From Streptomyces rugosispiralis (GTDB taxonomy: Bacteria; Actinomycetota; Actinomycetes; Streptomycetales; Streptomycetaceae): 64,000 nt of DNA. Made by a program: the position numbers and the translations under genes. A model generated the notes under the pieces. It was not told the origin of the DNA, made no database searches, and saw only the letters and a list, made by a program, of their open reading frames with translations. Each line of letters opens with the position of its first letter. The first letter of the stretch is position 1. Below are positions 1 through 8,931 of the stretch, in pieces. Location of the stretch: positions 140,443 through 204,442 of the forward strand of contig NZ_JANIAA010000014.1 in the NCBI RefSeq assembly GCF_024505145.1, in the 5' to 3' direction.

Positions 1-438
1 GCGCCAGTGCATCACCACGAACGGCACCCCCGCCGCGGCCACCATGGGCACCATCGCGGGGTCGGCGCCGCCGCCGCTGACGTCGTTGACCAGCCGGGCC
101 CCGGCCGCCACGGCCCGCTCGGCCACCGCGGCCCGCATGGTGTCCACGCTGATCACGGCCCCGGCCGCGGCCAGCTCCCGGACCACCGGGATCACCCGGC
201 GCAGCTCCTCGGCCTCGTCGACGCGCGCCGCGCCGGGCCGGGTCGACTCGCCGCCGACGTCCACCAGATCGGCCCCGGCGGCGACCAGGTCGAGACCGTG
301 CTTGACGGCCAGCTCGGTGTCGAACCACTTCCCGCCATCGGAGAAGGAGTCGGGCGTGACGTTCACCACACCCATTACCGCGCACCGGTCCCACCCCGGC
401 AGTCCGGCCACCCGTCCCCGCCCATGCAACGTGCTCAT
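1..438 (-). CDS. folP: Dihydropteroate synthase, N-terminal part (runs off the window)
   Basis: Condenses 6-hydroxymethyl-dihydropterin pyrophosphate with p-aminobenzoate in folate synthesis, in the cytoplasm. The visible 146 residues begin at an ATG and carry the family signature VMGVVNVTPDSFSDGGKW near residues 21-38, followed by GADLVDVGGESTRPG, which is the second DHPS signature, and VSVDTMR with NDVSGG further on. These cover the first strands of the TIM barrel and the pterin-binding residues. The C-terminal half lies beyond base 1. The gene is transcribed leftward, in the same direction as the lysyl-transferase-like gene upstream of it (36 bp gap), so the two may be co-transcribed. Identity is firm because of the two signatures; the only uncertainty is the missing end. 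Confidence 0.95.
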   Translation of the reverse strand, partial: MSTLHGRGRVAGLPGWDRCAVMGVVNVTPDSFSDGGKWFDTELAVKHGLDLVAAGADLVDVGGESTRPGAARVDEAEELRRVIPVVRELAAAGAVISVDTMRAAVAERAVAAGARLVNDVSGGGADPAMVPMVAAAGVPFVVMHWR

Positions 439-473
439 GTGCCCAGCCTAGGCGTAGGGGGGCGGCTTCTGGA

Positions 474-2306
474 TCAGGCCGCCTGCTGGAGCTCCCGGCC
501 CTCCTTCGGGTGCCGATGGGCGCAGGGCCGGGGCTCTGGGTGGCGGCCGCGGCGCAGCAGCCGGGGCAGGGCGAGCGAGACGAACCCCTCGGCCTGCATC
601 GCGGCCAGGCCGATCCGGGGCAGGTCGCGGGTGTTGCGGAAGACCACGAAGCGCGGCTCCCAGCGCGGCTGGAACTTCGCGTTGAACTTGTACAGCGACT
701 CGATCTGGAACCAGCGGGAGAGGAACACCAGCAGCGCCCGCCAGCCCCGCAGGACCGGTCCCGCGCCCAGCTTCTCGCCGCGCGCCAGCGCCGAGCGGAA
801 CATCGCGAAGTTCAGCGACACCCGCTCCACGCCCAGGTCCGGGGCGGCCCGCAGGGCGGCCACGATCAGCAGTTCGTTCATGCCCGGGTCGGCGCTCCGG
901 TCGCGCCGCATCAGCTCGAGCGACATCCCGTCCCGGCCCCACGGCACGAAGTGCAGCACCGCCTTGAGATCGCCGTACGGGCCCTCCTCCGTGCCCTCGT
1001 CGGCGGCCTTGTGGGCGGTGGCGATGACCGCGTCCCCGTCCGCCGGGTCACCGATCCGGCCCAGCGCCATCGAGAAGCCGCGCTCGGTGTCGGTGCCCCG
1101 CCAGTCGGCGGCGGCGCGCCGGATGGTCTCCAGCTCCTCGGGGCTCAGCTCGCTCGCGCGCCGCACCCGGGTCTGGTACCCGGCCCGCTCGATCCGCTTG
1201 ACCATCTGGCGCACATTGCGCATGGCGCGCCCGGAGAGGGTGAAGTCCGCCACATCGACGATGGCCTCGTCACCGAGCTCCAGCGCGTCCAGGCCGGTCT
1301 CGCGGGTCCACACCTCGCCGCCGGTCTCGCTGCAGCCCATCACCGCCGGGGTCCAGGAGTGGGCCCGCGCCTCCTCCATGAAGCGGGCGATGGCACCGGG
1401 CCACGCCTCCACGTCGCCGACCGGGTCGCCGCTGGCCAGCATCACCCCGGAGACCACGCGGTAGCAGACCGCGGCCTTGCCGGTGGGGGAGAAGACCACG
1501 GCCTTGTCGCGGCGGAGCGCGAAGTGGCCGAGCGAGTCGCGGCGCCCGTGGGCGGCGAGCAGGCCCCGCAGCCGCTCCTCGTCCTCGGCGGTGAGGCGGG
1601 CGGCGGGGTGCTCGGGGCGGAAGGCGAGATAGGCGGTGGTGGCCACGGTCAGCAGGCCCAGCGCGCCGAGGGAGTAGCCGACGGTGTAGTCCGCGCCGTG
1701 GCGGTAGCCCACCGGCCCCTCGAAGCCGAACAGGCCCCACAGGACGTGCTCCAGCTGCTCGCCGAGCGACGGCGCTCCTTCGATGGCGTCCGGATGGGAC
1801 CGGACGATGAGCAGTCCCACGGTGACGCTGACCGCGCCCATGACCACGAAGTTGGCCAGCGCCATCCAGCGGCTGCGGGGGTCCGGCAGCGCCGCGAACT
1901 CGGCGCGGTAGCGGAGCAGCACCCCCATCAGCACGAGGGAGAGGACCATGCCGATGACCGAGTGCCGGTAGAGCAGCTGTGCGGCGGCGCCGACCGGCAG
2001 CAGCCCCACGGCCGCGACCCAGGCCCGCCGCTTACGCCGTTTGAGGCCGTGGGCCAGCATCAGCAGCAGCAGACCGACCACGATCGAGGCGGCGGCCGCC
2101 AGGGAGCTCACGGCGCCCGGCAGCAGCTCCGCCAGCGCGTGCACCCTGCTGTGCCGCAGCCGGGGGAAGACGATGTCCATCAGCCCGATCAGCGTGCACG
2201 CGGTGCCGACGGCGGTGGGCACCGCCTCCGGCCTGGGGCCGCGTGGCAGGCGCCGTATCCGGGTGGGAACCTTCCCGGATGTTTCGGCATCTTGACTGTC
2301 AGACAT
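474..2306 (-). CDS. Membrane protein with phosphatidylglycerol lysyltransferase-type (DUF2156) domain
   Basis: A 610-residue protein. The first third is hydrophobic, with about six predicted membrane segments (for example around GTACTLIGLMDIVF and AAASIVVGLLLLMLAHGL). The C-terminal half is a soluble GNAT-like DUF2156 domain with motifs such as VCYRVVSGVMLASGDPVGD and RDRSADPGMNELLIVAALRA. MprF-type proteins use such a domain to transfer an aminoacyl group from tRNA to phosphatidylglycerol, which lowers the negative charge of the membrane and gives resistance to cationic peptides. Whether this one uses lysyl-tRNA is inferred from the family only. I chose ATG 2306; an in-frame TTG lies 24 bases upstream. 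It is followed by folP on the same strand. Confidence 0.82.
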   Translation of the reverse strand: MSDSQDAETSGKVPTRIRRLPRGPRPEAVPTAVGTACTLIGLMDIVFPRLRHSRVHALAELLPGAVSSLAAAASIVVGLLLLMLAHGLKRRKRRAWVAAVGLLPVGAAAQLLYRHSVIGMVLSLVLMGVLLRYRAEFAALPDPRSRWMALANFVVMGAVSVTVGLLIVRSHPDAIEGAPSLGEQLEHVLWGLFGFEGPVGYRHGADYTVGYSLGALGLLTVATTAYLAFRPEHPAARLTAEDEERLRGLLAAHGRRDSLGHFALRRDKAVVFSPTGKAAVCYRVVSGVMLASGDPVGDVEAWPGAIARFMEEARAHSWTPAVMGCSETGGEVWTRETGLDALELGDEAIVDVADFTLSGRAMRNVRQMVKRIERAGYQTRVRRASELSPEELETIRRAAADWRGTDTERGFSMALGRIGDPADGDAVIATAHKAADEGTEEGPYGDLKAVLHFVPWGRDGMSLELMRRDRSADPGMNELLIVAALRAAPDLGVERVSLNFAMFRSALARGEKLGAGPVLRGWRALLVFLSRWFQIESLYKFNAKFQPRWEPRFVVFRNTRDLPRIGLAAMQAEGFVSLALPRLLRRGRHPEPRPCAHRHPKEGRELQQAA

Positions 2307-2477
2307 CTGTATTCCCGTCGCTTCGGTCAAGAGGATCTTCGGTTCTGTTGCGCGGCATCCACACGATTTGCGCCCAGTAAGACGGCGTTTGAAGGAGTGG
2401 GGTTCACTCCCCGGCCAACGGCTGGGAGGTTTCCCCCGGCGGCACGGGGGGGCCGGCCGCCCGGCAGAAAGATAGTG

Positions 2478-3608
2478 ATGGGTCTCACGAGCAACAACAT
2501 CGTGATCGCGGCTGCCGTCGCGGCGTTGCTGCTGTTCGCGGCCACTGTATGGCTGTGGCCTCGGCTGGCCGGGCGCGGCGTGGCTCCCGTGCTCGGCCGG
2601 GTCGGCATGCTACTGGGCACGCAGCTGACCGTGTTCATGGCGTTCGGGCTGTTCGCCAATCAGTCCTTCGGATTCTACGGATCCTGGTCCGACCTCTTCG
2701 GTACGCAGGACGAGCCGGGTGTCGTAGTGGACCACGACACCCCGGGCACCCGGGTGCGGGTCACCGAGACCCGCCATCTGGCCGTGGACGGCGGCTCCTC
2801 GCCCAGGGCGGCCGGACGTGTCGAGAAGGTGAACATCCAGGGGCCGGTCTCCGGGATCGCCAGCCCCGCGTACATCTATCTGCCGCCGGAGTACTTCCGG
2901 CCCGAGTATGCCCGGCGGACCTTCCCCGCCGCGCTGGTGCTGACCGGGTACCCGGGCACCACCGAGTCGCTCATCAATGGCCTGAAGTATCCGCAGCAGT
3001 CGCACAAGCTGGTCAAAACGGGGAAAATGCAGCCCCTCGTCCTGGTGATGATGCGGCCGACGGTCGCGCCGCCGCGCGACACCGAGTGCGTGGACGTGCC
3101 CGGCGGGCCACGGACCGAGACCTTCTTCACAAAGGACCTGCCCAAGGCGGTGGCCGACCACTACCGCGTGGGCAAGCGGGCCCGTAACTGGGGCGTCATC
3201 GGAAATTCCACCGGCGGCTACTGCGCCCTGAAGATGGCGATGCGTCACCCGGACGCGTTCTCGGCGGCGGCCGGGCTCTCCCCGTCGTACAAGGCTCCGA
3301 TCGACGCGACCACGGGCGATCTCTTCGGCGGCAGCCGGCGGCTGGAGCGGGAGAACGACCTGATGTGGCGGCTGGACCACAAACCGGCGCCGCCGGTCTC
3401 GCTGCTGGTGTCCAGCAGCGAGCACGGTGAGCAGAACTACAAGGACACCGTGCGCTTCGTGAACAAGGTGCAGCGGCTCAACCGGCGCGGGGAGCCGACC
3501 CGGGTCTCGTCGATCATCCTGAGCACCGGCGGCCACAACTTCAACACCTGGAAGCGGGAGGTCCCCGCCGCCCTGGAGTGGCTTGGCGGCCGCCTCGCCG
3601 ACCGCTGA
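2478..3608 (+). CDS. Alpha/beta-hydrolase, esterase (antigen 85/EstA-like) with N-terminal membrane anchor
   Basis: A 376-residue protein starting at ATG 2478. The N-terminus has a hydrophobic segment at residues 8-25 and another near residues 45-62, so the protein is probably anchored with its catalytic domain outside. The catalytic domain belongs to the putative esterase family (PF00756 type). The nucleophile elbow is GNSTGGYCALKMA, and a late GGHNFNTWKREVPAALEWL holds the likely catalytic His. A conserved tyrosine/proline region (YLPPEYFRPEY) precedes it. Known relatives include mycolyltransferases, but Streptomyces lacks mycolic acids, so a generic acyl esterase role is more likely. It is divergent from the lysyl-transferase-like gene, and both may serve the cell envelope; that link is inference. 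Confidence 0.8.
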   Translation: MGLTSNNIVIAAAVAALLLFAATVWLWPRLAGRGVAPVLGRVGMLLGTQLTVFMAFGLFANQSFGFYGSWSDLFGTQDEPGVVVDHDTPGTRVRVTETRHLAVDGGSSPRAAGRVEKVNIQGPVSGIASPAYIYLPPEYFRPEYARRTFPAALVLTGYPGTTESLINGLKYPQQSHKLVKTGKMQPLVLVMMRPTVAPPRDTECVDVPGGPRTETFFTKDLPKAVADHYRVGKRARNWGVIGNSTGGYCALKMAMRHPDAFSAAAGLSPSYKAPIDATTGDLFGGSRRLERENDLMWRLDHKPAPPVSLLVSSSEHGEQNYKDTVRFVNKVQRLNRRGEPTRVSSIILSTGGHNFNTWKREVPAALEWLGGRLADR

Positions 3609-3658
3609 GCGCGGATGCTTCCGCCCCGCCCCGTCCGTCTGCGCGGTTCCACCGCATG

Positions 3659-3695
3659 ACGCCTTCCCGTGCGGCTCCGCCGCGTGGGAAGGCGT
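3659..3695. terminator. Bidirectional hairpin between convergent esterase and ABC ATPase genes
   Basis: Perfect 10-bp arms ACGCCTTCCC (3659-3668) and GGGAAGGCGT (3686-3695) enclose a smaller GCGGC/GCCGC stem. There is no clear U-tract. Its position between two convergent genes fits a terminator. Confidence 0.6.
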
Positions 3696-3811
3696 TGTCC
3701 GCGCGACGCGCCGAGGCCGGCCCCGAGGCAGGGCGCGTGAGCCTTCGCCGGGGAACCCCAGGACCGGGGGACGGCTGAGGAGCGGGCCCCGGTCAATGGG
3801 GGCGAAGCCCC

Positions 3812-4969
3812 CTACGCGTCGGCGACGGTCTGCAGGTGGACATCGCCGCGGGCGATGCCGCCCGCGTCGGCGTCGATCGAGCGGCGGAGGGCCTCGTGGA
3901 GCCGGGCCGGGGTGAGGACGCCGAGGAAGCGGTCCTCGTCCAGCACCGCGATCCAGCCCGCGTCGTGCTGGAGCATCGTGCTGAACGCCTGCTTGAGCGG
4001 CGCCCCCACCGGCAGCCACGCCTCCATCCGGCGCGCGTGGTCCCGTACGGTCCCCCGCGCGCCGTCGGCCGCCTCCGACGGGATCCAGCCGTGCAGCCGC
4101 TCCGCGTCGTCCAGGACGACCGCCCAGCGCGCCCCGTCCGAGGCCAGCCGGGCGGCCGCCTTGGAGAGCGGGTCGTCCAGGTGGACCACGGGCGGCTGGG
4201 TCAGGTCCCCGGGCTCGATGGGGGTGACCGACAGCCGCTTCAGCCCACGGTCCGCGCCGACGAAGTCGGCCACATACGGGGTGGCGGGCGCGCCCAGCAC
4301 GGTGGCCGGGGTGTCGAACTGCTCGATCCGCCCCGAGCCGTAGACCGCGATGCGGTCGCCGAGCCGGACCGCCTCCTCTATGTCATGGGTGACGAAGAGC
4401 ACGGTCTTCCGTACCTGTGACTGAAGTCGCAGGAATTCGGTCTGCAGATGTTCGCGGACGACCGGGTCGACCGCGCCGAACGGCTCGTCCATCAGCAGCA
4501 CCGGCGGATCCGCGGCCAGCGCGCGGGCCACGCCGACGCGCTGCCGCTGACCGCCGGAGAGCTGGTCGGGGTAGCGGTCGCCGTAGACGGACGGGTCGAG
4601 GCCGACCAGGTCCAGCAGCTCGGCGGCGCGCTCCCGCCCCTTCTTCCGCTGCCAGCCCAGCAGATGCGGCACGGTCGAGGTGTTCTCCAGCACGGTCTTG
4701 TGCGGGAAGAGCCCGACCTGCTGGATGACATAGCCGATACGGCGGCGCAGGGCGACCGGATCCGCCTCGGCCACGTCCTCGCCGTCCACCAGGATCCGCC
4801 CCGATGTCGGCTCGATGAGCCGGTTCACCATCTTCATCGTCGTCGTCTTGCCGCAGCCCGAGGGGCCGACGAGGGTGACCAGCTCGCCCTCCGACACCTC
4901 GAAGGAGAGGTCGTCCACGGCCGTCGTGCCATCGGCGTAGCGCTTGGTGACATGCTCGAAACGGATCAT
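3812..4969 (-). CDS. Quaternary-amine ABC transporter ATP-binding protein with CBS pair (OpuCA/ProV type)
   Basis: ATPase of a glycine betaine/carnitine/choline uptake system, 385 residues. Walker A is GPSGCGKT (residues 35-42), the ABC signature is LSGGQRQRVG and Walker B is VLLMDEPFG, followed by a switch histidine in FVTHDIEEA. The last 130 residues form a tandem CBS domain region, which in OpuA senses ionic strength and gates transport. Start ATG 4969 is preceded by GGGGAG at good spacing. The gene is divergent from the two permease genes and the binding protein (5111-7665), where most such operons have all four genes in one direction. The 140-bp gap between them must hold both promoters. 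Confidence 0.9.
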   Translation of the reverse strand: MIRFEHVTKRYADGTTAVDDLSFEVSEGELVTLVGPSGCGKTTTMKMVNRLIEPTSGRILVDGEDVAEADPVALRRRIGYVIQQVGLFPHKTVLENTSTVPHLLGWQRKKGRERAAELLDLVGLDPSVYGDRYPDQLSGGQRQRVGVARALAADPPVLLMDEPFGAVDPVVREHLQTEFLRLQSQVRKTVLFVTHDIEEAVRLGDRIAVYGSGRIEQFDTPATVLGAPATPYVADFVGADRGLKRLSVTPIEPGDLTQPPVVHLDDPLSKAAARLASDGARWAVVLDDAERLHGWIPSEAADGARGTVRDHARRMEAWLPVGAPLKQAFSTMLQHDAGWIAVLDEDRFLGVLTPARLHEALRRSIDADAGGIARGDVHLQTVADA

Positions 4970-5110
4970 GGCTCCCCATTGTTGCCGCATTCGTGGCAGA
5001 CATTGTTGCTGTTGTGTGGCGATCGGACGAGATTGTCATCTCCCGGGGTTAGGGTCACCTGGAAATTGTGATGAGCAACCGGCCCGCGACCCGACGGGGG
5101 AGGTGAGCGT

Positions 5111-5794
5111 ATGGCCGACGGAAACTGTCTGATCAGTAACGAGTGGATATGCGGTGAGTATGTACGCACACGCGGTCAAGAGCTGACGGACGCGACGCTC
5201 GAACATGTATGGATCACGCTCGCCTCGGTGGCGATCGGCCTTCTGGTCGCCTTTCCGCTGGCGCTGCTGGCCCGCCGCTGGCGATCGGTGGCGGGCCCCG
5301 TGCTGGGGCTGACCACGATCCTCTACACGGTGCCGTCGCTGGCGATGTTCTCGCTGCTGCTGCCCGTGTTCGGAGTATCGGCCGCGGTGGTGATCACCGG
5401 TCTGGTGCTCTATTCGCTCACGATCCTGGTGCGCAACATCATGGCCGGTCTCGCCTCGGTGCCCGAGGAGGCGCGGGAGGCGGCCCGGGGCATGGGGTAC
5501 GGCCCGCTGCGGCTGCTCTTCGGCGTGGAGCTGCCCCTCGCGCTGCCCGCGCTGATGGCCGGGCTGCGGATCACCACCGTCTCCACGGTCTCGCTCACCA
5601 CGGTGGGCGCGATCATCGGGTACGGCGGCCTCGGCAACCTCATCTACGAGGGCATGCGCAGCTTCTTCAAGGCCGAGGTGCTCACCGCCTCGGTGCTGTG
5701 CGTGGCGCTGGCGGTGGTGGCGGATCTGCTGCTGCTCGGCCTCCAGCGGCTGCTGACGCCATGGGCACGCAAGAGTCGGAAGGGCACCACCTGA
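5111..5794 (+). CDS. Quaternary-amine ABC transporter permease (OpuCB/ProW type), first of two
   Basis: A 227-residue integral membrane permease with about five to six hydrophobic segments. It has the cytoplasmic EAA loop EEAREAARGMGYGPLRLLFGVELP, which docks to the ATPase. Start ATG 5111 follows GGGGGAGGTGAGCGT, a strong ribosome binding site. Its stop overlaps the start of the second permease (TGATG), so the two are translationally coupled and should form a heterodimeric channel. Together with the lipoprotein at 6706 and the divergent ATPase at 3812 it makes a complete osmoprotectant importer. Confidence 0.9.
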   Translation: MADGNCLISNEWICGEYVRTRGQELTDATLEHVWITLASVAIGLLVAFPLALLARRWRSVAGPVLGLTTILYTVPSLAMFSLLLPVFGVSAAVVITGLVLYSLTILVRNIMAGLASVPEEAREAARGMGYGPLRLLFGVELPLALPALMAGLRITTVSTVSLTTVGAIIGYGGLGNLIYEGMRSFFKAEVLTASVLCVALAVVADLLLLGLQRLLTPWARKSRKGTT

Positions 5795-6531
5795 TGGACG
5801 TCGTCGCCAAGGCGTGGACCTGGCTGGCCACCGGGTCGCACTGGGCGGGCCCCGACGGGGTGTGGCATCGGCTGGGCCAGCATCTGTTCCTGACCTTCGT
5901 CTGCCTGGCGATCTCCTGCGCGGTGGCGCTGCCGATCGCCGTGGCCCTCGGCCACATCGGCAAGGGCGGCGCGCTCGCGGTGAACATCTCCAACGCGGGG
6001 CGCGCCGTGCCCACCTTCGCCGTACTGGTGCTGTTGCTGCTCAGCCCGCTGGGGACGCACGGCCAGTGGCCCACGATCATCGCGCTGGTGCTGTTCGCCA
6101 TCCCGCCGCTGCTCACCAACGCCTATGTCGGGGTGAGCGAGGCGGACCGGGAGGTCGTGGAGGCGGCCCGCGGCATGGGGATGACCGGCGGCCAGCTGAT
6201 CCGCCGGGTCGAGCTGCCGCTGGCGTTCCCGTTGATCATGACGGGCGTACGGACGGCCGCGGTGCAGGTCGTGGCCACCGCGACGCTGGCCGCGCTGCCG
6301 GGCGGCGGCGGTCTCGGCCGGATCATCACGGCGGGTTTCCGGCTCACCGACACCCCGCAGGTGGTGGCCGGCGCGGTGCTGGTCGCGGCCCTCGCGCTGG
6401 TGGTCGAGGGCGTCTTCGTAACTCTGGGCCTGGTGCTCGACCCGATGCGGCGCAGGACGGGGCGGCGGTCGACCGCCGCCCGGCGCCCGCCCACCGACCA
6501 GGCGCCGGCCTCGCCGGCGCTCACGACGTAG
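5794..6531 (+). CDS. Quaternary-amine ABC transporter permease, second of two
   Basis: A 245-residue permease with an ATG that shares one base with the stop of the previous gene. It has about six membrane segments and an EAA loop reading EVVEAARGMGMTGGQLIRRVELP, very like that of its partner, so the two come from an old duplication. The C-terminal tail (RRRTGRRSTAARRPPTDQ) is basic and probably cytoplasmic. It forms the membrane channel with the 5111 product. A 174-bp gap follows before the binding-protein gene, enough for a separate promoter or a processing site. Confidence 0.9.
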   Translation: MDVVAKAWTWLATGSHWAGPDGVWHRLGQHLFLTFVCLAISCAVALPIAVALGHIGKGGALAVNISNAGRAVPTFAVLVLLLLSPLGTHGQWPTIIALVLFAIPPLLTNAYVGVSEADREVVEAARGMGMTGGQLIRRVELPLAFPLIMTGVRTAAVQVVATATLAALPGGGGLGRIITAGFRLTDTPQVVAGAVLVAALALVVEGVFVTLGLVLDPMRRRTGRRSTAARRPPTDQAPASPALTT

Positions 6532-6705
6532 AACCCGCGGGCCGAGCCCTCCCGCGACCGGGCGCCAGGCGTGCGGAAACCCAGGGCGGACAGCGCGGAA
6601 GCGCGGCTGACGCATAGATCGCGGATGACGCGGAAAGCGCGGATGACGCGGAACGCGCCGACAGCGCGGCCACACAACCGCGGCCACAACTACGGATGGG
6701 GAACC

Positions 6706-7665
6706 ATGGATAAGATCAATCGGGCGGCGGCCGCCGTGGCGGGGGTCGCGGCGCTGGCGGCCGGGCTGACCGCCTGTGGCGGGGACAGCCTGGAGAAGTC
6801 GAACGGCGGCGACAGCTCCGGTAAGCCGGGCAAGGGTTCGCTGGTGATCGGATCCGCCTCCTTCTCCGAGTCGAAGATCCTCGCGGAGCTGTACGCGGGG
6901 GTTCTGAAGGACGCCGGCTATTCCACCTCGATCAAGACGGTGGACGCCCGTGAGCTGTATGAACCGGCCCTGGAGAAGGGCCAGATGGATGTCGTGCCGG
7001 AGTACGCGGCGACGCTGGCCGAATTCCTCAACCAGAAGAAGAACGGGTCGAATGCCGCCCCGGTGGCCTCCTCGGACGTGACCAAGACGGTCGCGGCGCT
7101 GAAGAAGCTCGCCGAACCGCGCGGGCTGAAGGTGCTGGAGCCCGGCAAGGCCGTGGACCAGAACGCCTTCGCGGTCAGTGCCGACTTCGCGAAGAAACAC
7201 GGTCTCAAGACGCTCTCCGACCTCGGGAAGTCCAAGCAGAAGGTCACCCTGGCGGCGGGCGACGAATGCCCCAAGCGGCCCTTCTGCCAGCCGGGTCTGG
7301 AGAAGAAGTACGGCATCGACATCGCCGGGATCGACCCGCTGGACATCGGCAGCGTCCAGGCCAAGCAGGCCGTCAAGGACGGCAAGGACCAGATGGTCCT
7401 GACCACGACCACGGACAGCACGCTGGATCAGTTCGGGCTCGTGCTGCTCGGCGATGACAAAAATCTGCAGAATGCCGACAACGTACTTCCCGTGGTGAAT
7501 GCGAAGTCCGCCGGCGCACAGAAGATCGCGGAGTCGCTGAACAAGCTCACCAAGGTGCTGACGACAGCCGATCTGAGGGAACTCAACAAGAAAGTTGACG
7601 CCGAGCGGCTCAAGCCGGCGGATGTCGCCGACGGCTACCTGAAGGACAAGGGGCTGGTGAAGTAG
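6706..7665 (+). CDS. Quaternary-amine substrate-binding lipoprotein (OpuAC/OpuCC type)
   Basis: A 319-residue solute-binding protein. Residues 1-26 form a lipoprotein signal with lipobox LTAC, where the Cys would be acylated and hold the protein on the outer face of the membrane. The mature part begins with a flexible Gly/Ser/Asp linker and then the family's opening strand, LVIGSASFSESKILAELYAG. ARELYEPALEKGQMDVVPEY is typical of the glycine betaine/choline-binding class. Binding is expected through an aromatic cage, but I cannot assign the ligand from sequence alone. Start ATG 6706 follows GGATGGGGAACC. It ends the transporter operon. Confidence 0.9.
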   Translation: MDKINRAAAAVAGVAALAAGLTACGGDSLEKSNGGDSSGKPGKGSLVIGSASFSESKILAELYAGVLKDAGYSTSIKTVDARELYEPALEKGQMDVVPEYAATLAEFLNQKKNGSNAAPVASSDVTKTVAALKKLAEPRGLKVLEPGKAVDQNAFAVSADFAKKHGLKTLSDLGKSKQKVTLAAGDECPKRPFCQPGLEKKYGIDIAGIDPLDIGSVQAKQAVKDGKDQMVLTTTTDSTLDQFGLVLLGDDKNLQNADNVLPVVNAKSAGAQKIAESLNKLTKVLTTADLRELNKKVDAERLKPADVADGYLKDKGLVK

Positions 7666-7806
7666 GATCAAATCCCCGCTCGGGAGGGCTTGGCGGGGCG
7701 CGGTGAGGGATCTCGGCCGCGCAACCGCCGCATTTGCCAACGGATTGACAACAGATCTGGCCCGGCGGGCACCCAAGCGACCCCTTAGCACGGTAAGTTT
7801 CGGGCC

Positions 7807-8889
7807 ATGCCACGTGGACGCCACCGCCAATCCCCACCCCTGCACAGGCTCCTCCCTTCCGCTTCGGTCGCAGTCGCGTCAATAACCTGCGCCGCCGGTG
7901 CCTGGCTGGTCGGCGATACGGTCGTGATCCGTGGGCTTGCCGCGACCGCGGCCGGCGCCGCGGTCGTCGGCGCCGTCCTGATGCGCCGTTGGGACCGCTC
8001 GGCCGGCCGCCGGGTCGCGGAGGCCGCGAGTGAGACCGCGCGCCAGGAGATGAAGTACGAGGAGCGGATCGCGGAGCTCGAGGCGGACGCCGAGAAGGCG
8101 AGCGAGCTCCGCGGCGCGCTCAACACCCGGCTGCGCGCCAAGCGCGCCGAACTCGCCCGGCTGCGCAACGAACACGCCGAGCTGCTGCGCCGCTACGCCA
8201 CGGCCGAGACCGAGCGGGCCAGCGCCCTGGAGGGCCGCCGCCGGCTCGCGCTGGAGGCCGCGTCCCCGGCGAAGGCGCTGGAGGCCGCCGGGCCCACCGT
8301 ATCCGTCGGCTCCGACGACGAGCCGGACGAACTCCCCGCCGGGCTGCTGTCGGCCGCCGCGTACGCCAAGGCCGACGAGGCGCTGAGCCGGCTCAGGGAG
8401 AGCGCCCGGCGGCAGAAGGAGCGGCGGGAGCAGGCCGAAGCCGCGGCCGCCCGGACCGAGACCTCGGAGCGGGACGCGGAGCAGGACGCGGAGCGTGACG
8501 ACCGTAAGGGCCCGCGCGAGAGCCCGGACAAGGACGGTGCCGCCACGCTGGGGAAGCCCCCGGCGGCCGGCGGGCAGGACGGCGACGGCCCGCAGGAGCC
8601 GCGCGCCCACGCCCGTACGGCCGCCTCGGCGGTGGTGCCGTATGCCGCGGCACGCCGGGCCGCCTCCCGTTCGGAGAGCGGCTTCGACTACTTCGGCACC
8701 CAGAAGAAGCAATCGAAGAAGCAGCAGCGTGAGCCCGAACCGGCCGCCGAGGAGGACCTCGCGGATGTGATCGGCGACGAGACCCTGGCGGAGACCAGGA
8801 AGGGCGCGGTGGGCGAGGTCATCGACCTGACCGAGCACGACGAGACGGAGCAGATCGACCTCGGGGAGCTGCGCAGCGCGATCTCATGA
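7807..8889 (+). CDS. Conserved hypothetical membrane-anchored coiled-coil protein
   Basis: A 360-residue protein I do not recognise by function. The N-terminus has two short hydrophobic stretches (residues 16-35 and 39-58) and then a long charged, heptad-like region from about residue 70 to 150 (EERIAELEADAEKASELRGA), a likely coiled coil. The C-terminal half is low-complexity and strongly charged, ending in an acidic tail. It converges on nuoD. A TAAGTT hexamer (7794-7799) ends seven bases before the ATG and there is no ribosome binding site, so the mRNA may be leaderless. Confidence 0.7.
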   Translation: MPRGRHRQSPPLHRLLPSASVAVASITCAAGAWLVGDTVVIRGLAATAAGAAVVGAVLMRRWDRSAGRRVAEAASETARQEMKYEERIAELEADAEKASELRGALNTRLRAKRAELARLRNEHAELLRRYATAETERASALEGRRRLALEAASPAKALEAAGPTVSVGSDDEPDELPAGLLSAAAYAKADEALSRLRESARRQKERREQAEAAAARTETSERDAEQDAERDDRKGPRESPDKDGAATLGKPPAAGGQDGDGPQEPRAHARTAASAVVPYAAARRAASRSESGFDYFGTQKKQSKKQQREPEPAAEEDLADVIGDETLAETRKGAVGEVIDLTEHDETEQIDLGELRSAIS

Positions 8890-8931
8890 GGGATCGCCCG
8901 CGCGGCTCGCCCGCTCGTCGGCCTCGCCGAA

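Noticed and set aside
510..2477. Long plus-strand open frame ahead of the esterase
   Set aside because: It runs antisense to the lysyl-transferase-like gene, is full of shadow codons, and joins the esterase frame by chance; the real start is ATG 2478.
7745..7775. TTGACA before the 7807 gene
   Set aside because: The bases 17 to 18 downstream (GGCACC) do not form a -10.
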